Positions 8,390 to 21,274 of a stretch of DNA of 64,000 nucleotides are shown in pieces. The notes under the pieces are model-generated. The model saw only the letters and a program-made list of their open reading frames with translations. It did no database searches and had not been told where the DNA came from. This DNA comes from Rhizobium sp. NFR07 (GTDB lineage: Bacteria > Pseudomonadota > Alphaproteobacteria > Rhizobiales > Rhizobiaceae), in NCBI RefSeq assembly GCF_900111905.1, contig NZ_FOKM01000001.1, positions 682,001-746,000 on the forward strand, read 5' to 3'. The translations under genes were made by a program, and so were the position numbers. Positions within the stretch are counted from its first letter, which is position 1; each line of letters starts with the position of its first letter.

Positions 8390-10248
8390 CAGTCCTCTCC
8401 TTCGATGCGCGCCAGCAGGACACCCTCGGTAACCTGTGCGCCGGGGCTTGCCCTGAGTTCTGCAACGGTGCCGTCGAAAGGCGCGTTGAGCGCCTGCTCC
8501 ATCTTCATGGCCTCAAGGATAACGAGAGGCTGTCCCCGCAAAACGCGGTCGCCTTGCCTGACCGACACCGCAATCACGGTTCCGGGCATCGGAGCGATGA
8601 TCGAGCCGTCCGTCAGGTTCTGCCCGCCCCCTGCGTGATCGGCACGACGCGAGCCGAAGGGCCATGCCTCGCCGTCGATGAAGACAATGTCCTTTATGAC
8701 GCTGCCGCTCCCTCGCGCCGGTTGGTCGAGGTTTACGATATAGGGCCGGCCGGCGACTTCGATATTCACCTGCCGGGATGCTTCCGCATTCATGCGAAAA
8801 CCGGTGAGCGTGGTCCATGGCTCCTGCGCCACGGCGCCAAGAAGCGCGGAGGCCGCGGCTTGCAGCACCCGCTCATCCGGCTCGGTGGATGGCATGAGAT
8901 CCATCAGATGGCGTTCGATGAAGCCGGTATCGATGGCACCCGAAAGGAAATCCGGGTGGTTCAGCGTTCGCGCCAGAAAGGCGGCATTGGTGTGTACTGG
9001 CCAGACCTCCACGCCCGCCGCTACGCCGGCGAGCATGCGCGCGGCCTGCTGCCTGCCAGGGGCATGGCTGATCAGCTTGGCGATCATCGGGTCGTAATGG
9101 GACGTTATCTCGTCGCCTTGCTCGACGCCGCTGTCGATGCGAACGCCTTCCGGAATGCGCAGATGCTCCAGGCAGCCGATGGAGGGCAGGAAGCCGGTTG
9201 CCGGGTTTTCGGCATAAAGCCGCACTTCCATGGCCCAGCCATCGATCGCAAGTTCCTCCTGCCTGCGCGGCACCGGCTCACCCGATGCAACACGGATCTG
9301 CCATTCCACCAGATCCTGCCCCGTAATCGCCTCTGTGACCGGATGCTCGACCTGCAGCCTCGTGTTCATTTCCATGAACCAGATGCGGTCGGCGCACAGT
9401 CCCCCGGATACATCAGCTATGAATTCGACCGTTCCGGCTCCGACATAATCCACCGCCCGCGCGACCTGGACTGCGGCGGTGCAGACGGCCTTGCGGGTCG
9501 CCTCATCCATGCCCGGCGCCGGCGCCTCCTCGACCACTTTCTGATGGCGGCGCTGCAACGAGCAGTCTCGCTCGAAGAGGTGGACGACATTACCGTGAAT
9601 GTCGCCGAACACCTGAACCTCGATGTGTCGGGGTGACAGGATGTATTTTTCGATCAGCACCCGATCGTCGCCAAAGGACGCGGCAGCCTCCCTCCGGCAG
9701 CTTTCAAGACCCGTGGAAAAATCAGCAGCCGCATCGACCCGGCGCATGCCCTTGCCACCGCCCCCCGCGACCGCCTTGATCAACACCGGATAACCGATCG
9801 TGTCGGCCTCACGTCGAAGCCGATCCGGATCCTGGTCCTCTCCGAAATAGCCGGGCGTGACTGGAACATTCGCTGCAATCATTCGCTGCTTTGCTGCGTC
9901 CTTTAGGCCCATGGCACGGATGGCCGAAGGCGGCGCGCCGACCCAGATCAATCCCGTGCGAATGACAGCCTCTGCGAAATCGGCATTTTCCGAGAGAAAG
10001 CCGTAGCCGGGATGGATGGCCTGAACGCCGGTCTGACGCGCCGCTTCGAGAATTCGATTCTGCCGAAGATAGCTATCGCGCGCCGGCGCCGGACCAATGC
10101 GGACCGCGTCATCAGCCTCGCGCACGAAGGGCATCGTGGCATCGGCATCCGAGTAGGTGGCAACGGTGCGGATGCCGAGCCGGCGCGCGGTTCGGATGAT
10201 CCGGCGTGCGATCTCTCCGCGATTGGCAATCAGCAGGCTCTCAATCAC
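8389..10248 (-). CDS. mccA: 3-Methylcrotonyl-CoA carboxylase alpha subunit (biotin carboxylase + biotin carrier)
   Basis: A 619-residue biotin-dependent carboxylase subunit. The N-terminal biotin carboxylase unit (about 1-445) shows '[15 protein letters not shown]', the '[12 protein letters not shown]' glycine-rich ATP loop, '[16 protein letters not shown]' with metal-binding glutamates and a lid arginine, and '[10 protein letters not shown]'. The C-terminus carries a biotinyl domain with the EAMKMEQ motif, biotin lysine near residue 582. It carboxylates enzyme-bound biotin for transfer to 3-methylcrotonyl-CoA by the beta subunit encoded just upstream. Acetyl- or propionyl-CoA carboxylase alpha subunits look similar; the position between mccB and the MaoC/CitE genes, next to isovaleryl-CoA dehydrogenase, favours leucine degradation. 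Confidence 0.9.
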   Translation of the reverse strand: MIESLLIANRGEIARRIIRTARRLGIRTVATYSDADATMPFVREADDAVRIGPAPARDSYLRQNRILEAARQTGVQAIHPGYGFLSENADFAEAVIRTGLIWVGAPPSAIRAMGLKDAAKQRMIAANVPVTPGYFGEDQDPDRLRREADTIGYPVLIKAVAGGGGKGMRRVDAAADFSTGLESCRREAAASFGDDRVLIEKYILSPRHIEVQVFGDIHGNVVHLFERDCSLQRRHQKVVEEAPAPGMDEATRKAVCTAAVQVARAVDYVGAGTVEFIADVSGGLCADRIWFMEMNTRLQVEHPVTEAITGQDLVEWQIRVASGEPVPRRQEELAIDGWAMEVRLYAENPATGFLPSIGCLEHLRIPEGVRIDSGVEQGDEITSHYDPMIAKLISHAPGRQQAARMLAGVAAGVEVWPVHTNAAFLARTLNHPDFLSGAIDTGFIERHLMDLMPSTEPDERVLQAAASALLGAVAQEPWTTLTGFRMNAEASRQVNIEVAGRPYIVNLDQPARGSGSVIKDIVFIDGEAWPFGSRRADHAGGGQNLTDGSIIAPMPGTVIAVSVRQGDRVLRGQPLVILEAMKMEQALNAPFDGTVAELRASPGAQVTEGVLLARIEGED

Positions 10249-10260
10249 CTGTCACCCTCC

Positions 10261-11855
<1,595 letters not shown>

Positions 11856-11856
<1 letters not shown>

Positions 11857-13019
11857 CAGCCATTGCCTCCCAAGCCGATGACTTCGCGGCCGATCAGCAT
11901 GCGGCGGACTTCATTGGTGCCTGCGCCGATATCGAGCAACTTGGCATCGCGCCAGAAGCGCTCCACCGGCCAATCTTTCGTGTAGCCCGCACCGCCCAGC
12001 GCCTGGATAGCCTGTTCGGCCACCCTCACCGCGCATTCGGAGGCGTAGAGGATCGCGCCAGCAGCATCCTGCCGCGTCGTTCGGCCGGCATCGCAGGCGC
12101 GCGCCACGGCATAGACATAGGCTCGTGCGGAATTCAGTGCCACGACCATGTCGGCTATCTTGGCCTGCATGAGCTGGAAGCCACCGATCGGTGAGCCGAA
12201 CTGCTTTCGCTCCCGTACATAGGGCAGGACGACATCGAGACAGGCCTGCATGATCCCGAGCTGGATTCCGGACAGCACGACCCGCTCGTAGTCGAGACCC
12301 GACATCAGCACTTTCACGCCGCCATCCACCGGTCCCATCACGTTTTCACTCGGCACGAAGCAGTCATGGAACACGAGTTCTGCCGTCGGCGAGCCGCGCA
12401 TGCCGACCTTGTCTATCTTCTGGCCGATGGCGAACCCGGCGAAGTCCTTCTCGATCAGGAAGGCGGTTATGCCTTTCGATCCGGCGCCGGGCGTCGTCCT
12501 GGCGTAGACGACCAGTGTTTGCGCATAGGGCGCGTTGGTGATCCAGAATTTCGTGCCATTGAGGCGGAAACCGTTGTCGGCCTTCTCTGCCCGTAGCCGC
12601 ATGGAGACGACATCCGATCCCGCCTCCGTCTCGGACATGGCAAGGCTGCCGACATGTTCTCCGGAAATCAGGCCGGGAAGGTATTTCCTCTTCTGTTCAG
12701 GCGTAGCCCAGCGCGAGATCTGGTTGATGCAGAGGTTGGAATGCGCCCCGTAGGAGAGGCCGACCGAGGCCGAGGCACGACTGATTTCCTCACAGGCGAC
12801 GACATGGTCGAGATAACCGAGCCCAAGTCCGCCGTCCTCTTCGGCCACCGTGATGCCGTGCAGGCCAAGCGCGCCCATTTCTGGCCAGAGTTCGACGGGA
12901 AAGCGGTCCTTGCGGTCGATCTCGTCCGCGATCGGCGCAATGCGCTCGCCGGCGAAGCGGCGTGTCGTGTCGCGGATGGAGGCCGCCATCTCGCTCAGTC
13001 CGAAATCCATTTCAATCAT
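11856..13019 (-). CDS. ivd: Isovaleryl-CoA dehydrogenase
   Basis: A 387-residue FAD-dependent acyl-CoA dehydrogenase. The N-terminal helical domain has '[22 protein letters not shown]', the middle domain '[16 protein letters not shown]' and '[17 protein letters not shown]', and the C-terminal domain '[21 protein letters not shown]' and '[17 protein letters not shown]'. In the C-terminal helix the usual catalytic glutamate (YEGT) is replaced (reading IGAGTNE), while a glutamate occurs in '[12 protein letters not shown]', the helix-G position used as catalytic base by isovaleryl-CoA dehydrogenases. It converts isovaleryl-CoA to 3-methylcrotonyl-CoA, feeding the adjacent mccBA product. The start has an AGGAGG site five bases upstream. 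Confidence 0.93.
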
Positions 13020-13055
13020 ATGGGCCTCCTCCTCACGGAACGCCTTTCAGCCGGC

Positions 13056-14450
13056 TCAAATATGCAAGGCATGCCCCATCGCCTTCAGCGCCGCCTCCTG
13101 CAGAGCCTCGCTGCGTGTCGGATGCGCGTGGATCGTGCCGCCAATATCCTCCAGCCGGGCGCCCATCTCGATCGCCATCGAGAATGCGGCCGAAAGCTCC
13201 GACACGACCGACCCGACCGCCTGCAGGCCGAGCACCAGATTGGTATCGGCACGCGCGACGACCCGCACGAAACCGTCTTCGCCCTGCATCGTCATAGCCC
13301 GTCCGTTGGCCGTGAAAGGGAATTGCCCGACCTTCACTTCATAGCCCAGCGCACGCGCCTCGCGGGGCAAAAGGCCGGCGCTGACGATTTCCGGATCGGT
13401 GAAGCAGATCGACGGGATGCACCGCTTGTCCCAGGCACGCTTTCGCCCGGCAACGATCTCCGCAACCATCTCGCCCTGCGCCATGGCGCGATGCGCCAGC
13501 ATCGGCTCGCCGGTGACGTCTCCGATCGCATAGACGCCGCGCATCGATGTACGGCAGCGATCGTCGATACGCAGATAGGGGCCGGACCGATCGAGATCGA
13601 GGTCTTCCAGACCCGATCCGACACTGCGCGGTCGCCGCCCGACCGCGACGAGAATTTGCTCCGCCGGAAGTTCCTGCCGCCCGCCCGATCCTTCCACGAC
13701 AAGCGCATCACCCTTGTCGGAAAGCCCGACCGCCTTGGCGTTGGTGAAAACCTTGATACCGCGTTCGACGAGCCGACGTGTCACCGGCTTGACCAGATCG
13801 GCATCGTAGATGGGCAGGACCTGTTCCGTCGCTTCAACCACGGTCACCTCGGAACCCAGCTTGGCGAAGGCAGTGCCGAGTTCAAGCCCGATATAACCGC
13901 CGCCCACGACGATGAGCTTGCTCGGCAGCTCCCTGAGCGACAGGGCCTCGGTGGAAGAAATGACCCGCCCGCCGAAAGGCAGTGCGGCAAGCTCGACCGG
14001 ATCGGAGCCGGTGGCGATGACCACCGTTTCGGCGCGGATGATCTGCTGGCCGGTCTCTGTTTCGACCTCAACCGTCTTGCCGTCGCGAAAACGGGCACGA
14101 CCGGAGACGATCTTGACGCGCGCCTTCTGCAGCAAGCCGACGACGCCGCCGGTCAGCCGGTCGACGATCCCGTCTTTCCAGCCGATGGTGCCGGACAAGT
14201 CGATCGACGGGGCCTCGACGCGGATGCCCATGGTATTTTTGCCGTTCGCCATCTGCCGTGTGGCATCCAAAGTCTCTGCTGCATGGATCAGCGCCTTGGA
14301 AGGGATGCAGCCGACTGTCAGGCAGGTGCCGCCCGGCCGGCTCGCCTCGACGATCACCGTGTCGATGCCGAGTTGTCCTGCGCGGATGGCGCATACATAG
14401 CCGCCGGGTCCGGCACCGATGACAAGAAGCTTGCAGACGATCTCTTTCAT
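13056..14450 (-). CDS. lpd: Dihydrolipoyl dehydrogenase, E3 of the branched-chain keto acid dehydrogenase
   Basis: A 464-residue flavoprotein disulfide reductase. It has the FAD motif 'VIGAGPGGYVCAIRAGQLG', the redox disulfide GGTCLTVGCIPSKAL (Cys43 and Cys48), an NAD-binding 'VVGGGYIGLELGTAFAKLG' loop, 'GVYAIGDVTGEPMLAHRAM' and the C-terminal HAHPT catalytic His with glutamate (TRSE). It reoxidises the dihydrolipoyl groups of the E2 subunit encoded three bases upstream and reduces NAD. It is the dedicated E3 of this operon; a genome would be expected to hold further lpd copies for the pyruvate and 2-oxoglutarate complexes. Confidence 0.93.
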   Translation of the reverse strand: MKEIVCKLLVIGAGPGGYVCAIRAGQLGIDTVIVEASRPGGTCLTVGCIPSKALIHAAETLDATRQMANGKNTMGIRVEAPSIDLSGTIGWKDGIVDRLTGGVVGLLQKARVKIVSGRARFRDGKTVEVETETGQQIIRAETVVIATGSDPVELAALPFGGRVISSTEALSLRELPSKLIVVGGGYIGLELGTAFAKLGSEVTVVEATEQVLPIYDADLVKPVTRRLVERGIKVFTNAKAVGLSDKGDALVVEGSGGRQELPAEQILVAVGRRPRSVGSGLEDLDLDRSGPYLRIDDRCRTSMRGVYAIGDVTGEPMLAHRAMAQGEMVAEIVAGRKRAWDKRCIPSICFTDPEIVSAGLLPREARALGYEVKVGQFPFTANGRAMTMQGEDGFVRVVARADTNLVLGLQAVGSVVSELSAAFSMAIEMGARLEDIGGTIHAHPTRSEALQEAALKAMGHALHI

Positions 14451-14453
14451 GGC

Positions 14454-15722
14454 TCAACCTTCGATAAAGATCAGCGCCGGCGCCTCGATCAGCGTGCGCA
14501 ACTGCTGGACGAAGGTTGCGGCGTCCCAGCCGTCGATGATGCGATGGTCGAAGCTGGAGGACAGGTTCATCATCTTGCGGGGCACGAACTGCGCGCCGTC
14601 CCAGACCGGGCGGGTGGCGATCTTGTTGACGCCGACTATCGCCACTTCCGGATGATTGATGACTGGCGTCGAGACGATGCCGCCGAGCGCGCCGAGCGAA
14701 CTGATCGTGATCGTCGAGCCGGTTAGCTCATCACGCGTGGCGGTGCCTGCACGGGCTGCTTCCGCCAGCCGCATCATTTCCGTCGCGCAATCCCAGATGC
14801 TGCGTGCCTCGGCATGCCTGACGACGGGGACAGTGAGGCCCGAAGGCGTCTGCGTGGCAATGCCGATATGCACGGCGCCGAAACGGGTAAGCATGCCGGC
14901 ATCGTCGTCGAATATGGCATTGACATCCGGTTGTATCGAAATCGCTTTCACCAGCGCCCGCATCAGAAAAGGCAGAAGAGTGAGTTTCGGCTGGTCAGGT
15001 TTGCGCGCGCCGTTCATCGTTGCGCGCAACTCCTCGAGCGCCGTCACATCGACCTCTTCAACGTAGGTGATATGAGGGATGCGCGAGATGGAGAGCGCCA
15101 TTTTCTCGGCGATCCGGCGACGAAGGCCGATGAGCTTGATCTCTTCCTTCGAGGTCTTCTTCGCGAGGTCCTGCCGCGCCGGCTGCACCTCCATGCCCTG
15201 GGCAAGAAACTGCTCGACGTCTTCGCGCAGGATACGTCCGGCAGGACCCGTACCGCGTATCTGGCGCAGGTCCACACCGTTGTCGCGTGCCAGCAGCCGC
15301 ACCGACGGTGCCGCCAGCGGTTTGTCCATCTCGGTCGCCGGACGCGGCGGAGGAGGTGATGCGGTTGAGGGCGCGGGTGACGATGATTTTTCAGGGATTT
15401 CAGCAGGTGCGGCCTGTTCGGGCTTGGGCTCTTCGGTCGTGACCGAAGCCGGCGGAGGAACGGCAGCGCCGTTGTCCTCGCCATCCGTTTCAATTCGGAT
15501 CAGCGGCGACCTGACCGCGATCGTATCGCCGATCTCGCCGCCGAGCCAGACAACCGTTCCGCTGACGGGAGTAGGAATCTCCACCGTCGCCTTGTCGGTC
15601 ATCACGGCCGCGACCGCCATGTCCTCCCGCACGGGGTCGCCGATCTTGACCAGCCACTCCACAATCTCTGCCTCTGCAACACCTTCGCCGACATCGGGCA
15701 TCTTGATGATGAATTCACCCAT
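14454..15722 (-). CDS. bkdB: Branched-chain alpha-keto acid dehydrogenase E2 (lipoamide acyltransferase)
   Basis: A 422-residue E2 core protein. Residues about 3-80 form one lipoyl domain (MTDKATVEI, lipoyl lysine near 44). An Ala/Pro/Glu-rich flexible linker follows, then a peripheral E1/E3-binding domain near 137-172 ('APSVRLLARDNGVDLRQIRG', then TGPAGRILREDVEQFL), and a catalytic acyltransferase domain from about 195 ending 'FDHRIIDGWDAATFVQQL', with the catalytic HxxxDG. It passes isovaleryl, isobutyryl or 2-methylbutyryl groups from E1 to CoA. The gene sits three bases after E1 beta and three before E3. Confidence 0.93.
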   Translation of the reverse strand: MGEFIIKMPDVGEGVAEAEIVEWLVKIGDPVREDMAVAAVMTDKATVEIPTPVSGTVVWLGGEIGDTIAVRSPLIRIETDGEDNGAAVPPPASVTTEEPKPEQAAPAEIPEKSSSPAPSTASPPPPRPATEMDKPLAAPSVRLLARDNGVDLRQIRGTGPAGRILREDVEQFLAQGMEVQPARQDLAKKTSKEEIKLIGLRRRIAEKMALSISRIPHITYVEEVDVTALEELRATMNGARKPDQPKLTLLPFLMRALVKAISIQPDVNAIFDDDAGMLTRFGAVHIGIATQTPSGLTVPVVRHAEARSIWDCATEMMRLAEAARAGTATRDELTGSTITISSLGALGGIVSTPVINHPEVAIVGVNKIATRPVWDGAQFVPRKMMNLSSSFDHRIIDGWDAATFVQQLRTLIEAPALIFIEG

Positions 15723-15725
15723 GGC

Positions 15726-16739
15726 CTAGGCTTCCATGACATCTGTCAGCGCGCGCCCGACGCGGGCCGGGCCGGGAAAATAGTCCCATTCCTGCGCATG
15801 CGGGTAAGGCGTATCCCAGCCGGCGACGCGCATGACGGGAGCCTCGAGATGGTAGAAGCAATGTTCCTGTATCAGCGCTGCAATTTCCCCGCCGAAGCCC
15901 GAAGTGAGTGTCGCTTCATGGACGACGACGCAGCGGCCCGTCTTGGCAACCGACGTGACGATCGCATCGAGATCAAGCGGCAGGAGGCTTCTAAGATCGA
16001 TTACCTCGGCATCGATGCCGGTATCGGTGGCAGCGGCCAGTGCCACATGCACCATCGTGCCATAGGCGATGACGGTGACGGCCGAGCCTTGTCGGCGCAC
16101 TTCCGCCTTGCCGATCGGGATCGAATAATAGTCATCCGGCACGTCGCTCAGTTCATGCTTCGACCACGGCGTCACCGGCCGCTCGTGATGACCATCGAAG
16201 GGACCGTTGTAGAGCCGCTTGGGTTCCAGGAACATCACCGGGTCGGGGTCTTCGATCGCCGCAATCAGCAGGCCCTTGGCGTCATAGGGGTTGGAAGGCA
16301 CGACCACTTTCAGGCCGCAGACATGGGTGAACAGTGCCTCCGGGCTCTGGCTGTGGGTCTGTCCGCCGAAGATGCCGCCGCCCGTCGGCATGCGCACGAC
16401 GATAGGACATGTGAAATCGCCGTTGGAGCGATAGCGGATGCGGGCTGCTTCCTGTGTCAGCTGGTCATAGGCCGGGTACATGTAATCGGCGAACTGGATC
16501 TCGACACACGGTTTCAGCCCATAAGCCGCCATGCCGATCGCGGTGCCGACAATGCCGGATTCACTGATCGGCGTATCGAAACAGCGCGTCTTGCCGTATT
16601 TCGTTTGCAGTCCCTGGGTACAGCGGAAGACGCCGCCGAAATAACCGACATCCTCTCCGAACACCACGACATCGTCGTCCCGCCCCATGGCGACATCCAT
16701 GGCGCTCCTGACCGCCTCGATCATCGTCATTCGGGCCAT
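15726..16739 (-). CDS. bkdA2: Branched-chain alpha-keto acid dehydrogenase E1 beta subunit
   Basis: A 337-residue transketolase-type pyrimidine-binding and C-terminal domain protein. Visible are 'VVVFGEDVGYFGGVFRCTQGL' with the glutamate that activates thiamin diphosphate, 'RCFDTPISESGIVGTAIGMA', 'EIQFADYMYPAYDQLTQEAA' and 'DLRSLLPLDLDAIVTSVAKTG'. The 'GGVFRCTQGL' reading is typical of the branched-chain rather than the pyruvate enzyme. With E1 alpha it makes the heterotetramer that decarboxylates the keto acids of leucine, isoleucine and valine. It starts two bases after the E1 alpha stop. Confidence 0.93.
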   Translation of the reverse strand: MARMTMIEAVRSAMDVAMGRDDDVVVFGEDVGYFGGVFRCTQGLQTKYGKTRCFDTPISESGIVGTAIGMAAYGLKPCVEIQFADYMYPAYDQLTQEAARIRYRSNGDFTCPIVVRMPTGGGIFGGQTHSQSPEALFTHVCGLKVVVPSNPYDAKGLLIAAIEDPDPVMFLEPKRLYNGPFDGHHERPVTPWSKHELSDVPDDYYSIPIGKAEVRRQGSAVTVIAYGTMVHVALAAATDTGIDAEVIDLRSLLPLDLDAIVTSVAKTGRCVVVHEATLTSGFGGEIAALIQEHCFYHLEAPVMRVAGWDTPYPHAQEWDYFPGPARVGRALTDVMEA

Positions 16740-16741
16740 GG

Positions 16742-18001
<1,260 letters not shown>

Positions 18002-18074
18002 TCAAAAGCGCGTCGATCACGAAAGAATGGTATTCGTCGCGCCAATGGCAAGCCATGACCGAACCGCTCGGAAT

Positions 18075-18092
18075 TTTCGGACAGTTTTGCCA
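18075..18092 (-). promoter_or_regulatory. Shared 18-bp site upstream of the bkd/leucine operon (copy 1)
   Basis: Read on the minus strand the site is TGGCAAAACTGTCCGAAA. It is about 100 bases upstream of the bkdA1 start and points toward that gene. It matches 17 of 18 positions of the second copy at 19163-19180, which sits at almost the same distance before the SDR operon. A TGGC half followed one turn later by a CCGAAA half is the usual layout of AraC-family sites, and an AraC gene lies between the two copies. Confidence 0.75.
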
Positions 18093-18136
18093 TAGCCGGA
18101 TTGTTGGCGAGGCAAAGCATTCAGACGCAGGCTGCC

Positions 18137-19150
18137 CTAGCGAATTGCCGCCGAGGTCTCGCCTCTTCGATATGCTTCAGGGCTCACACCCATCCATTTC
18201 CGGAAGGCACGGTAAAACGCGCTCGGTTCAGAATAGCCAAGCTGCGTGGCGATCTCGCCGACGGTCTCGCGCGTGTCCTTCAGCATTCCCCGCGCAAGGT
18301 CGCGGCGTATCTCGTCCTTGATGGCGGCATAACTTTGCCCTTCGTCATGCAGCCGATGACGAAGGGTCGACGGCGAGATGCGCATATCGCCGGCAAGTGC
18401 TGAAAAGCTTGTCCAGTCGGCGGGGCCTCTTTGGGCCAGACGCCGCCGCACTGCCGCTGCCGTGCCCGCGTCATACCTGTAGCGCAGGAGAATATTTGCG
18501 GGCGCTCCCCTCAGGAATTGCCTGAGCGCCTGCTCGCTGCGAGATATCGGCAGGGCAAGCAATGCACTGTCGAAACCCAGCCGGCTGACCGGTTGCGAAA
18601 ACCGAATGGGAGCGCCGAAGAACAGCCGATGATCCTCGCTCCGCGTCGGTTCGCTGCAGCGAAAATCGACGAGCCGGATGGGAATGCGCCTCCCAACGAG
18701 CCAGCAGATCAGTCCGTGCAGGATGATCCAGTAGCTGCGATAGGCGAAGGCCGATCTCGGCTCTCCTTCCTCGCTGAGCTGGACCTCCGCTATTCCGTCA
18801 CGGATGACAAGACGGCCTGTCGGGTCGCCGAGGACGAGGTTGAGAAAGCGCAGTGCGCGGCGCAAGGCACGATCGAGCGTCGGGGCATGTAATACGCAAT
18901 GGCACAGCAGTGTGAAGCTGCCGCGCGGCATCGGTCGAGCACCGAGACCGAAACATTCGTCATCAAGCTCTGCAGCCAGCGCCAGCCATAGCTGCCCGAA
19001 AGTACGCGCCGAAACAGGCTGCTCGACGACAGTTGGAAGACCGAGTTGCGCAAGCAGCGGTTCGACCGGCCGTCCGCTGCGACGCAGGCTGTCGAGTGCC
19101 TCTTCGACGAAGCCCGGCGCTATCATATGTCGCTCGATCTCGGCCATCAT
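18137..19150 (-). CDS. AraC family transcriptional regulator, probable branched-chain catabolism regulator
   Basis: A 337-residue protein with an N-terminal effector domain of the 'arabinose-binding AraC' type (about 20-200: 'PVEPLLAQLGLPTVVEQPV', 'PRGSFTLLCHCVLHAPTL', 'YWIILHGLICWLVGRRIPI') and a C-terminal double helix-turn-helix (about 235-330: 'DWTSFSALAGDMRISPSTLR', 'VGEIATQLGYSEPSAFYRAF', 'KWMGVSPEAYRR'). A longer reading begins with a TTG at 19168, but that would place the start inside the conserved operator at 19163-19180; the ATG pair at 19150/19147 is preferred. It lies between the two operons that carry the shared site and is probably their common regulator; a branched acyl-CoA or keto acid would be the natural effector, which is inference. 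Confidence 0.88.
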   Translation of the reverse strand: MMAEIERHMIAPGFVEEALDSLRRSGRPVEPLLAQLGLPTVVEQPVSARTFGQLWLALAAELDDECFGLGARPMPRGSFTLLCHCVLHAPTLDRALRRALRFLNLVLGDPTGRLVIRDGIAEVQLSEEGEPRSAFAYRSYWIILHGLICWLVGRRIPIRLVDFRCSEPTRSEDHRLFFGAPIRFSQPVSRLGFDSALLALPISRSEQALRQFLRGAPANILLRYRYDAGTAAAVRRRLAQRGPADWTSFSALAGDMRISPSTLRHRLHDEGQSYAAIKDEIRRDLARGMLKDTRETVGEIATQLGYSEPSAFYRAFRKWMGVSPEAYRRGETSAAIR

Positions 19151-19162
19151 CCCAAACCAGAG

Positions 19163-19180
19163 TGGCAAAACTGACCGAAA
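19163..19180 (+). promoter_or_regulatory. Shared 18-bp site upstream of the SDR/thiolase/acyl-CoA dehydrogenase operon (copy 2)
   Basis: The site reads TGGCAAAACTGACCGAAA and lies about 100 bases upstream of the SDR start at 19280, pointing toward it. Only one base differs from the copy upstream of bkdA1. It is also immediately upstream of the AraC gene's preferred start, so it could serve autoregulation as well. Confidence 0.75.
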
Positions 19181-19279
19181 TAATGGATCACTTCCGTCAT
19201 CGCTTGCAACAGTGAAAGCTTATAAAATTCCGTTTGCCGTTCGCGTTGAGGGACCCCACGGCAAGGAAGGTATAGCGCA

Positions 19280-20047
19280 ATGTTCATCCGCGATGCCGCT
19301 TTCATTGTCACGGGGGGCTGTTCCGGCCTTGGAGCCGCGACGGTCCGCATGCTCGCCGAAGCGGGCGGTCGCGTCGTGATTGCCGACCTCGATGGCGACA
19401 AAGGCGAGGCTATCGCGCGCGAATTTTCCGGCAGCGTGCATTTCGTCCTGACCGACGTCACCAGCGCAGAAGATGGCAAAGCCGCTGTTGCGGCGGCAAT
19501 CAATGCCTTCGGCAATCTGCGCGGATTGATAAATTGCGCCGGCATCGCACCCGCGCAGAAGGTCATCGGCCGTGAAGGTCCACACGATCTGGAGAGCTTT
19601 GCCCGAACTATCACAGTCAATCTGGTCGGTTCCTTCAACCTACTCCGCATGGCTGCCGATACGATGAAGGATAACGTGCCCGACACCGAGGGCGAGCGCG
19701 GCGTGATCATCAACACCGCTTCGATTGCAGCCTTCGACGGGCAGATCGGGCAGGCAGCCTATTCCGCCTCGAAAGGCGGAATAGCCGCGATGACGCTGCC
19801 GATCGCCCGCGAGCTGGCACGCTACGGCATTCGCGTAATGTCCATCGCACCGGGCATTTTTGAAACGCCGATGATGGCAGCGATGCCGACAGAGGTGCGA
19901 GAGTCACTCGCGAGCAGCGTGCCGTTTCCGCCGCGCCTCGGGCGGCCATCGGAGTTCGCGGCCCTGGTCCGCCATATCCTGGAAAATACGATGCTGAACG
20001 GGGAGGTCATTCGCCTCGACGGCGCAATTCGGATGGGTGTCCGCTGA
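19280..20047 (+). CDS. SDR family 3-hydroxyacyl-CoA dehydrogenase, HSD10-like
   Basis: A 255-residue short-chain dehydrogenase. It has the nucleotide motif TGGCSGLG (residues 11-18), NCAG at about 85-88, catalytic Ser148 in NTAS and the Tyr161-SAS-Lys165 pair. The 'FAFEGQ'-like insertion here reads [19 protein letters not shown], and '[14 protein letters not shown]' and '[14 protein letters not shown]' resemble human HSD17B10, the 2-methyl-3-hydroxybutyryl-CoA dehydrogenase of isoleucine breakdown. It leads a three-gene operon with a thiolase and an acyl-CoA dehydrogenase, divergent from the AraC gene. General short-chain 3-hydroxyacyl-CoA oxidation is the alternative role. Confidence 0.88.
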   Translation: MFIRDAAFIVTGGCSGLGAATVRMLAEAGGRVVIADLDGDKGEAIAREFSGSVHFVLTDVTSAEDGKAAVAAAINAFGNLRGLINCAGIAPAQKVIGREGPHDLESFARTITVNLVGSFNLLRMAADTMKDNVPDTEGERGVIINTASIAAFDGQIGQAAYSASKGGIAAMTLPIARELARYGIRVMSIAPGIFETPMMAAMPTEVRESLASSVPFPPRLGRPSEFAALVRHILENTMLNGEVIRLDGAIRMGVR

Positions 20048-20068
20048 TCGGCGGCTGAAGGAGGAGAC

Positions 20069-21274
20069 ATGCGATTACAGGATCCCATCGTTATTGTCGG
20101 GATGGCCCGCACGGCGATCGGCAGCTTTCAGGGCGAACTGAAGCATGCAACTGCATCGGATCTCGGTGCCGCTTCCATTCGTGCCGCACTTGAGCGCGGT
20201 GGTGTGGAGGCGGAGTCTGTCGATGAAGTCGTGTTCGGCTGCGTCCTGCCTGCAGGCCAGGGACAGGCGCCGGCGCGACAAGCGGCAATCCACGCGGGCC
20301 TTCCCGTTGCCACGGGGGCGACGACGGTCAACAAGATGTGCGGCTCGGGCATGAAGGCGGTCATGATAACCCATGATGCGATCGCGGCCGGAAGTGCCTC
20401 GATCGGCGTGGCCGGCGGCATGGAAAGCATGACCAATGCACCCTACCTCCTGGATCGGGCGCGAGGCGGATACAGGCTGGGACATGGCCGCGTGCTGGAC
20501 CACATGTTTCTCGACGGCCTTGAGGACGCCTACGACAAAGGCCGGTCGATGGGAGGTTTTGCCGAGGATTGCGCCGAAGCCTACCAGTTCACCCGCGAGG
20601 GACAGGATCAATACGCCATCGCCTCGCTCACGCGGGCGCAAAGGGCAATCGCGGAAGGATGGTTCGACAATGAGATCGTGCCTGTAACGGTCTCGACGGG
20701 CAAGGTCGAGCACGTGGCGAGGCAAGACGAGCAACCCCGCAAGGCAAGGCTAGACAAGATCTCGACCCTGAAACCCGCTTTCCGCGATGGTGGAACGGTG
20801 ACCGCTGCCAATTCAAGCTCGATTTCCGACGGAGCTGCGGCGCTCGTGCTGATGCGGCGCTCGGAAGCGGAACGCCGGGGGCTTGTTCCGCTCGCGACGA
20901 TCATCGGTCACGCCACGCATTCGCAGGAACCCGCTCTCTTCGCCACCGCGCCGATCGGCGCCATGCAAAAACTGTCCGAGCGGACAGGCATGCAGCTCTC
21001 CGATGTCGATCTGTTCGAAATCAACGAGGCCTTCGCGGTCGTCGCCATGGCGGCGATGCGGAATCTCGACCTGCCGCATGACAAGGTCAATGTCCATGGC
21101 GGGGCATGCGCGCTCGGCCACCCGATCGGCGCTTCAGGCGCGCGCATCCTCGTGACCCTGCTCGCGGCACTTCAACGCTACGATCTAAAACGCGGCATGG
21201 CAGCAGTTTGCATTGGCGGTGGTGAGGCGACGGCCATTGCCATCGAGCGATCCCGATCGGGAGAAGGCAGATGA
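20069..21274 (+). CDS. Acetyl-CoA acyltransferase (thiolase)
   Basis: A 401-residue thiolase with nucleophile Cys91 in [13 protein letters not shown], the active-site histidine in '[17 protein letters not shown]' and the second cysteine in '[16 protein letters not shown]'. '[15 protein letters not shown]' is the conserved NEAF helix. It starts 22 bases after the SDR stop with AGGAGG before the ATG. With the SDR upstream and the acyl-CoA dehydrogenase downstream it fits cleavage of 2-methylacetoacetyl-CoA to propionyl-CoA and acetyl-CoA in isoleucine degradation, or of acetoacetyl-CoA from the leucine route; sequence alone does not separate these. Confidence 0.9.
   Translation: MRLQDPIVIVGMARTAIGSFQGELKHATASDLGAASIRAALERGGVEAESVDEVVFGCVLPAGQGQAPARQAAIHAGLPVATGATTVNKMCGSGMKAVMITHDAIAAGSASIGVAGGMESMTNAPYLLDRARGGYRLGHGRVLDHMFLDGLEDAYDKGRSMGGFAEDCAEAYQFTREGQDQYAIASLTRAQRAIAEGWFDNEIVPVTVSTGKVEHVARQDEQPRKARLDKISTLKPAFRDGGTVTAANSSSISDGAAALVLMRRSEAERRGLVPLATIIGHATHSQEPALFATAPIGAMQKLSERTGMQLSDVDLFEINEAFAVVAMAAMRNLDLPHDKVNVHGGACALGHPIGASGARILVTLLAALQRYDLKRGMAAVCIGGGEATAIAIERSRSGEGR

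Noticed and set aside
12654-14726. Plus-strand open reading of 690 codons opposite ivd and lpd
   Set aside because: It lies opposite two well-conserved genes, has no family motif and reflects the absence of stops opposite high-GC codons.
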